Shown here piece by piece: positions 59,971 through 64,000 of a DNA stretch of 64,000 nucleotides. Position numbers and translations under genes: made by a program. Positions within the stretch are counted from its first letter, which is position 1, and each line of letters starts with the position of its first letter. The notes beneath the pieces were generated by a model. That model made no database searches. It had not been told where the DNA came from and worked only from the letters and a program-made list of their open reading frames with translations. Source of the DNA: JASLDZ01 sp965199975 (GTDB lineage Bacteria; Pseudomonadota; Alphaproteobacteria; Caulobacterales; Caulobacteraceae); contig OZ241340.1 of NCBI GenBank assembly GCA_965199975.1, positions 2,108,001 through 2,172,000 of the forward strand. The letters run 5' to 3'.

Positions 59971-60576
59971 ATGCAAGAGCGCGCCGATCTGAGCCCCGAC
60001 GACGAAGCCGCCTTCATGCGCGACCTCACCGCGCTGATCCCCCACCTGAGAGCCTTCGCGCGCTCTCTCACCGGCCACATGGCCGAGGCCGACGACTTGG
60101 CGCAGGAGACGGTGCTGAAGGCGTGGAAGAGCCGGCGCTCCTATGAGCCCGGCACCAACCTGAAGGCCTGGACCTTCATGATCCTGCGCAACCAGTTCTA
60201 CAGCGATAAGCGTCGCGCCTGGCGCTCCTCCCAACTCGATCCCGAGGTGGCCGAGCGCACGCTGGTGGCCACCGACGATCCGTCGGCGGCCATGGAGCTG
60301 AACGACATGCGCCAGGCGTTGAACAAGCTCCCCGCCGCCCAACGGGAAGCGTTGATCCTCGTGGGCGCCGGCGGCATGAGCTACGAGGAGGCGGCGGTGG
60401 TCTGCGGCTGCCGCGTCGGCACGGTCAAGAGCCGCGTCAGCCGCGGCCGGGACGCTCTGCAGGCCTTGCTCAGCGACGGCGATCTGTTGCGCGACAGGGA
60501 ACCGGCCGCCGAGGCCATGGCGAGCATCCTGGGCGACGTCGATCGCTTGCGGGCGGCGGCCGCCGCGAGCGCCTAG
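59971..60576 (+). CDS. ECF sigma-70 factor
   Basis: Protein of 201 aa. Region 2: HLRAFARSLTGHMAEADDLAQET, with KAWTFMILRNQFYSDKRR. Region 4: LPAAQREALILVGAGGMSYEEA and VVCGCRVGTVKSRVSRGRDA. It belongs to the large alphaproteobacterial RpoE-like/EcfG-related ECF group. No anti-sigma gene and no NepR/PhyR pair is nearby, so the signal is unknown. The C-terminal 25 residues are a variable extension. The minus-strand fasciclin gene next door ends 90 bp away. Confidence 0.92.
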   Translation: MQERADLSPDDEAAFMRDLTALIPHLRAFARSLTGHMAEADDLAQETVLKAWKSRRSYEPGTNLKAWTFMILRNQFYSDKRRAWRSSQLDPEVAERTLVATDDPSAAMELNDMRQALNKLPAAQREALILVGAGGMSYEEAAVVCGCRVGTVKSRVSRGRDALQALLSDGDLLRDREPAAEAMASILGDVDRLRAAAAASA

Positions 60577-60666
60577 CGGGCGCAATCCGGCCGAACGATG
60601 TCGGCGCGGCGCACTCGCGAAGACTTGCTGGGCCTCGGATATCCACCGCGACCTTGTCGCCCACGG

Positions 60667-61224
60667 CTATTTCGGCAGCATCACCGTGTCGATCACATGG
60701 ATGACGCCGTTCGATTGGTAGACATTGGGGATGGTCACGTGCGCGACATCGCCCTTCGCATCCACAATCGTCACCGCGCGGCCGTGCTTGTGCACCGTCA
60801 GCATGCCGCCCTGGACGGTGGTGAGTGTCTTGCCGTCTTTCAGGTCGGCCGCCGAAAGGCGCCCCGGCACCACGTGGTAGGTCAGAACGGCCACGAGCTT
60901 GGCCTTGTTTTCGGGCTTCAAGAGCGTGGCCACCGTGCCGGCGGGCAGCTTGGCGAAGGCGGCGTTGGTGGGCGCGAAGACGGTGAAGGGGCCCGGACCG
61001 TTGAGCGTGTCCACCAGGCCGGCAGCCTTGACGGCTGCGACCAGCGTGGTGTGATCCTTCGAATTGGCCGCATTCTCGACGATGGTCTTAGAAGTATACA
61101 TCGGCGCTCCCCCCACCATGACGGTCTTTCCCGTCGTCATCGAGGTCTGAGCGAGCGCGCCCGTCGCAACGGTGATGGACACGAGCGAGGTGGCGACCGC
61201 CAATCGGCGTAGAAGAAACGTCAT
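60667..61224 (-). CDS. Secreted fasciclin (FAS1) domain protein
   Basis: Protein of 185 aa with a signal peptide (RRLAVATSLVSITVATGALA). One FAS1 domain spans about 45-185: NSKDHTTLVAAVKAAGLVDTL, GPFTVFAPTNAAFAKLPAGT (H1 motif), VLTYHVVPGRL, and NGVIHVIDTVMLPK at the end (H2 region). FAS1 proteins act in adhesion. AT-rich upstream sequence (61260-61350) probably holds the promoter. It converges on the ECF sigma gene. Confidence 0.92.
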   Translation of the reverse strand: MTFLLRRLAVATSLVSITVATGALAQTSMTTGKTVMVGGAPMYTSKTIVENAANSKDHTTLVAAVKAAGLVDTLNGPGPFTVFAPTNAAFAKLPAGTVATLLKPENKAKLVAVLTYHVVPGRLSAADLKDGKTLTTVQGGMLTVHKHGRAVTIVDAKGDVAHVTIPNVYQSNGVIHVIDTVMLPK

Positions 61225-61461
61225 GGATCGAGCTCCGAAAAGGCGGCCGGTAGAGCCGCGCTATCTCATAACTACGAGACATTTGCGGGCTTGGATGCGT
61301 ATAACTTCCGAAATGCTTGCTCTATCTTATCCTCCGATAAATTGAGCCGGACGCGACAGATCGGTAGGTGAAGCGCCGGAGGCCGCCGCCCTTTCCAAGG
61401 CGGTCGGCGGTCGTCAGTAGAAGGGCGCGGCGCGCTGGCTCGCACATCTCGGATTCGCCGC

Positions 61462-62031
61462 GTGCTTCGCCGCCTCTATCACCGTGTGATCCAGCTCTCG
61501 CAGACGCGCTGGGCCCTTCCGGCGCTCGCAATCGTCGCCTTCGCGGAGGCGTCGTTCTTTCCGGTGCCGCCCGATGCACTCTTGGCGCCCATGGTGCTGG
61601 CGCGCCGCAAACGGGCTTGGCTCTACGCCTTCGTTTGCACCCTCGCCTCGGTCCTGGGCGGATGCCTCGGCTACGCCATCGGGGTGTTTTTGGAGCCGGT
61701 GGGGCTCATGCTGCTCAAGCTGTTCGGCCACGGGCAGGGCATGGACGCGTACCGCGGCTGGTTTGCGCAGAACGGCTTCTGGGTGATCCTGATCAAGGGG
61801 CTCACGCCCATCCCCTACAAGCTCGTGACCATCGCCAGCGGCATGGCCCGCTTCGATCTAAAACTGTTCCTGCTGGCGTCCACACTCACCCGCGGCGGAC
61901 GCTTCTTCCTGGAGGCGGCGCTGCTGCAGCACCCGCACGCCAAGGCTTTCGTGGACCGCCACCTGCTCCTCATCGTCGGCGTCGCTTTGCTCGCGCTCGT
62001 CGCGGCGGTCGTTGCGACGCGGTTCCTTTGA
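61462..62031 (+). CDS. YqaA/DedA-like (VTT domain) membrane protein
   Basis: Protein of 189 aa from GTG 61462. Hydrophobic segments include ALPALAIVAFAEASFFPVPPD and GFWVILIKGLTPIPYKLVTIASG, the re-entrant loop motifs of the VTT/DedA superfamily; the F-PVPPD motif is typical of the YqaA branch. Such proteins are thought to flip or scramble lipids or affect membrane potential. Confidence 0.85.
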   Translation: MLRRLYHRVIQLSQTRWALPALAIVAFAEASFFPVPPDALLAPMVLARRKRAWLYAFVCTLASVLGGCLGYAIGVFLEPVGLMLLKLFGHGQGMDAYRGWFAQNGFWVILIKGLTPIPYKLVTIASGMARFDLKLFLLASTLTRGGRFFLEAALLQHPHAKAFVDRHLLLIVGVALLALVAAVVATRFL

Positions 62032-62070
62032 GGCGTTGGGGCGTGTTCCCTCGTGGCCTATAGGCTTCGC

Positions 62071-62577
62071 ATGCGCGCGCGCCTTCCACGCCCCACCACC
62101 TGGCTCGTCGTGGCCGCCCTCGTCAGCGCCGCGGCGCTGGTGGCTGTGCATGGGCTGCAGGTCATGGGGTGGCCCCCTTGCGAGCTCTGCCTGCACGAGC
62201 GCGAGGTGTTCTGGACCGCGCTGGCGATCGCCGTCGTCGGTCGACTCGCCGCATGGCGCTTCTCGGCCGCTGCTCCGGTCGCCTGCCTCGCCCTTGCACT
62301 TGTGTTCGCGGCGGGGGCGGTGCTCGGCGCCTACCACGCAGGTGTCGAGTGGCGCTGGTGGGCCGGCCCCACCGCCTGCACCGCGTCGGGAGGCGGGCGG
62401 GTGAGCGCCGCCGATATCGACGCGGTGTTCTCGGGCAAGCGCGCGCTGCACGTCGTGCGCTGCGACGAGGCCGCCTTCCGCGTGCTGGGTCTTTCGCTTG
62501 CGGGATGGAACACCCTCTTGTCGGCGCTTCTGGCCGTGCTCAGCTTAGGCTCCGCCATCTTGCGCCGCCGGACCTGA
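62071..62577 (+). CDS. Disulphide bond formation protein B (DsbB)-like
   Basis: Protein of 168 aa from ATG 62071 (GTG 62053 is possible). Four transmembrane helices. The first periplasmic pair is PPCELCLHER (the Cx(2)C redox site) and the second pair of Cys lies in GPTACTASGG and VVRCDEAAF. It reoxidises a DsbA-type partner through quinones. No dsbA gene is in the window. The COQ7 gene follows by 3 bp, so both quinone-linked genes share an operon. Confidence 0.85.
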   Translation: MRARLPRPTTWLVVAALVSAAALVAVHGLQVMGWPPCELCLHEREVFWTALAIAVVGRLAAWRFSAAAPVACLALALVFAAGAVLGAYHAGVEWRWWAGPTACTASGGGRVSAADIDAVFSGKRALHVVRCDEAAFRVLGLSLAGWNTLLSALLAVLSLGSAILRRRT

Positions 62578-62580
62578 CAT

Positions 62581-63147
62581 ATGACCGACCCACCCGCGTC
62601 CGCCCTGCCCTTCGGCGCCGCCGCCACAGATGCGCGGTTGCACGAGATGCTGCGGGTGGACCACGCTGGCGAACTCGGAGCGGTTCACATCTATCGCGGT
62701 CAGGCGGCGGTCTTCACAGCCTCTTCAAGCCACGCCGACATGGCCCGGCAGATGGCCGATCATGAGGCGCAGGAGCAGGTGCACCTCGCCGCCTTCGACG
62801 GCATCCTCGCGGCGCGCGAAGTGCGGCCCACCGCCCTCGCCCCGCTCTGGCGTGCGGCGGGTTTTGCGCTGGGCGCGGCCACTGCGCTCATGGGCGAGAA
62901 GGCCGCCCACGCCTGCACCGAAGCGGTGGAGAGCGTGATCGAGCAGCACTACGCCGAACAGATCGAGGCGCTTGAGACCCGTGAACCTGCACTCGCCAAG
63001 GAGTTGCAGCGCTTCCGCGACGACGAGATCGCCCATCACGACCATGCCGTCGCCCATGGGTCGCGCGAGGCGGCGGGCCACCTCTTCCTCACCGCCGCGA
63101 TCAAGGCCGGCTGCCGCATCGCGATCAAGGTGAGCGAGAAGATCTGA
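62581..63147 (+). CDS. coq7: Demethoxyubiquinone hydroxylase (COQ7/UbiF-type di-iron)
   Basis: Protein of 188 aa that adds the C6 hydroxyl in ubiquinone synthesis. Di-iron ligands: Glu in RVDHAGELGAVHIYRGQ, ExxH in DHEAQEQVHLAAF, Glu in TEAVESVIEQHYAEQ and ExxH in RDDEIAHHDHAV. Membrane-surface protein. It starts 3 bp after the DsbB-like gene. Confidence 0.95.
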   Translation: MTDPPASALPFGAAATDARLHEMLRVDHAGELGAVHIYRGQAAVFTASSSHADMARQMADHEAQEQVHLAAFDGILAAREVRPTALAPLWRAAGFALGAATALMGEKAAHACTEAVESVIEQHYAEQIEALETREPALAKELQRFRDDEIAHHDHAVAHGSREAAGHLFLTAAIKAGCRIAIKVSEKI

Positions 63148-63179
63148 ACCGGCGCGCCGCGACGGATTTGTCTTGCGAC

Positions 63180-63638
63180 ATGAGCGACGCCCCGACCTCG
63201 AACATCCCCTTCGCCGCGGTTCGCCCGCCCTGGCCGGACGAGGAGCCGGTGATCCGCACGATCGCCGTGCCCGCCGACACCAATCCCGAAGGCGACATCT
63301 TCGGGGGCTGGCTTCTGTCGCAGATGGACCTTGCGGGCGCCACCGTGGCCTACGGGCTCGCACGCGGCCGCTGCGCCACCGTGGCGGTGGACGGCATGGT
63401 CTTCCTCAACCCCGTGTCGGTGGGAGACGAGGTCAGTCTCTTCGCCCGCGTGCTGAAGATGGGCCGCACCTCGGTGCGCGTCGGTGTCGAAGCCTGGCGC
63501 CGCCGCCGCGACAGCGGCGAAGGCCACAAGGTCACCGAGGGCGCCTTCACCTTCGTGGCCATCGACGAACACCGCCGCCCTCGCCCTCTGCCTTCGAACG
63601 TGGCGACCTCTACCGAATCAGGGCCTTGCGCAACTTGA
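63180..63638 (+). CDS. Acyl-CoA thioesterase, YciA-like hot-dog protein
   Basis: Protein of 152 aa. NPEGDIFGGWLLSQMDLAGA carries the active-site Asn/Asp pattern of YciA-type thioesterases. VDGMVFLNPVSVGDEVSLFAR and TEGAFTFVAIDEHRRPRPLP complete the fold. It hydrolyses acyl-CoA esters. It lies 32 bp after coq7, same strand. Confidence 0.9.
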   Translation: MSDAPTSNIPFAAVRPPWPDEEPVIRTIAVPADTNPEGDIFGGWLLSQMDLAGATVAYGLARGRCATVAVDGMVFLNPVSVGDEVSLFARVLKMGRTSVRVGVEAWRRRRDSGEGHKVTEGAFTFVAIDEHRRPRPLPSNVATSTESGPCAT

Positions 63639-63760
63639 GCGAGGTCCGGCATCGGTTCTCTGATGTGTCGATCATGACGGCCATCCGCCCGATATGTGCA
63701 GACTCGGCCGGAAACACTCGGGTCTCATCAAAGAAAGCCCGCGTCGGAGCCGGACAACGC

Positions 63761-63787
63761 TTGACGCGGCGCAAAGCGAGGTACACA
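63761..63787 (+). promoter_or_regulatory. Candidate sigma-70 promoter of the mucR-type gene
   Basis: TTGACGC (63761-63767), then 12 nt, then GGTACACA (63780-63787), fits the Caulobacter consensus TTGACGS-N10-14-GCTANAWC at the -35 and partly at the -10. It lies about 45 bp before the start codon. Confidence 0.4.
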
Positions 63788-63829
63788 GGAAAGCGCTTCT
63801 AATCACAATCGAACTTCGGAGTTATCGCC

Positions 63830-64000
63830 TTGGAAGATAAGGTCGACGTCCTCACCCTCACCGCCGAGATCGTGGCGTCCTACGTGGGGAACAACACCCA
63901 CGTGCAAGCTGCGGAAATCCCCAACATCATCCGCCAAGTCCGCTCTGCGCTGATGGAGAGCGACTCGCCGGCCGCCCAGCCGGAAGCCGAGACGCAGAAG
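63830..64000 (+). CDS. MucR/Ros family transcriptional regulator, N-terminal part
   Basis: The frame runs off the window; 57 codons are visible from TTG 63830. LEDKVDVLTLTAEIVASYVG and AAEIPNIIRQVRSALMESD match the helical N-terminus of MucR/Ros proteins, which oligomerise. The zinc-finger DNA-binding part would lie beyond the end. CGGAG upstream of TTG is a plausible ribosome-binding site. In Caulobacter, MucR proteins regulate the cell cycle and surface genes. Confidence 0.8.
   Translation, partial: MEDKVDVLTLTAEIVASYVGNNTHVQAAEIPNIIRQVRSALMESDSPAAQPEAETQK

Overview
The window is high-GC chromosomal DNA (coding DNA roughly 65-70 % G+C by eye) from an alphaproteobacterium, most likely of the order Caulobacterales. 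Pointers are the gene content (CopA/CopB copper pair, DUF1467-type protein, short alphaproteobacterial ProS, MucR-type regulator, rpoD-dnaG pair, a crescentin-like coiled-coil protein next to thyA-folA), TTGACG/GCTANA-style promoter elements, and REP-like CCTCGGG palindromes between genes. Species assignment is inference.

Layout. 1-4.4 kb: end of a membrane protein gene, a copper-resistance operon (copA-copB) and small membrane or secreted proteins. 4.40-15.96 kb: an integrated element of about 11.5 kb bounded by a 17-bp direct repeat of the 3' end of tRNA-Ser(UGA). It carries a tyrosine recombinase, an AlpA-like regulator, a RepA/AAA-type replicative ATPase with a cluster of TGTCCG repeats at its end, an HTH protein, a complete tail tape measure protein with no other recognisable virion gene, and AT-richer cargo genes at the far end. 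16.1-27.0 kb: LigD, a small lipoprotein, LolD-LolC/E, ProS, a DUF1467-type protein, an intergenic region holding an inverted pair of dispersed repeats, a Do/DegP-like lipoprotein protease, and an MFS exporter with SRPBCC protein and a 5'-truncated ArsR gene.

27.0-41.4 kb: one long minus-strand S10-spc-alpha ribosomal cluster (rpsJ to rplQ, including secY, adk and rpoA), ending at a strong terminator. 41.8-49.4 kb: two rRNA-modification genes (RsmC- and RsuA-like), the crescentin-like protein, folA-thyA, a PEBP protein and two exported proteins. 49.5-50.6 kb: a frameshifted remnant of a DNA methylase/type II restriction-modification protein and a third copy of the dispersed repeat. 50.6-55.3 kb: rpoD, dnaG and a vapBC-like toxin-antitoxin locus whose antitoxin has two compensating frameshifts. 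55.4-64 kb: plus-strand metabolic and stress genes (MaoC-like, MsrB, SDR, oligopeptidase B-like, GNAT, ECF sigma), a minus-strand fasciclin protein, YqaA/DedA-like, DsbB-like, COQ7, acyl-CoA thioesterase, and the start of a mucR-type gene.

The most unusual part is the tRNA-Ser element. Its compact integration and replication module plus a lone tape measure protein fit a phage satellite or strongly reduced prophage. Two of its small genes have Shine-Dalgarno sequences buried in hairpins, two small genes look like tandem paralogues, and a two-gene membrane-protein pair of different base composition sits just inside the attachment site.
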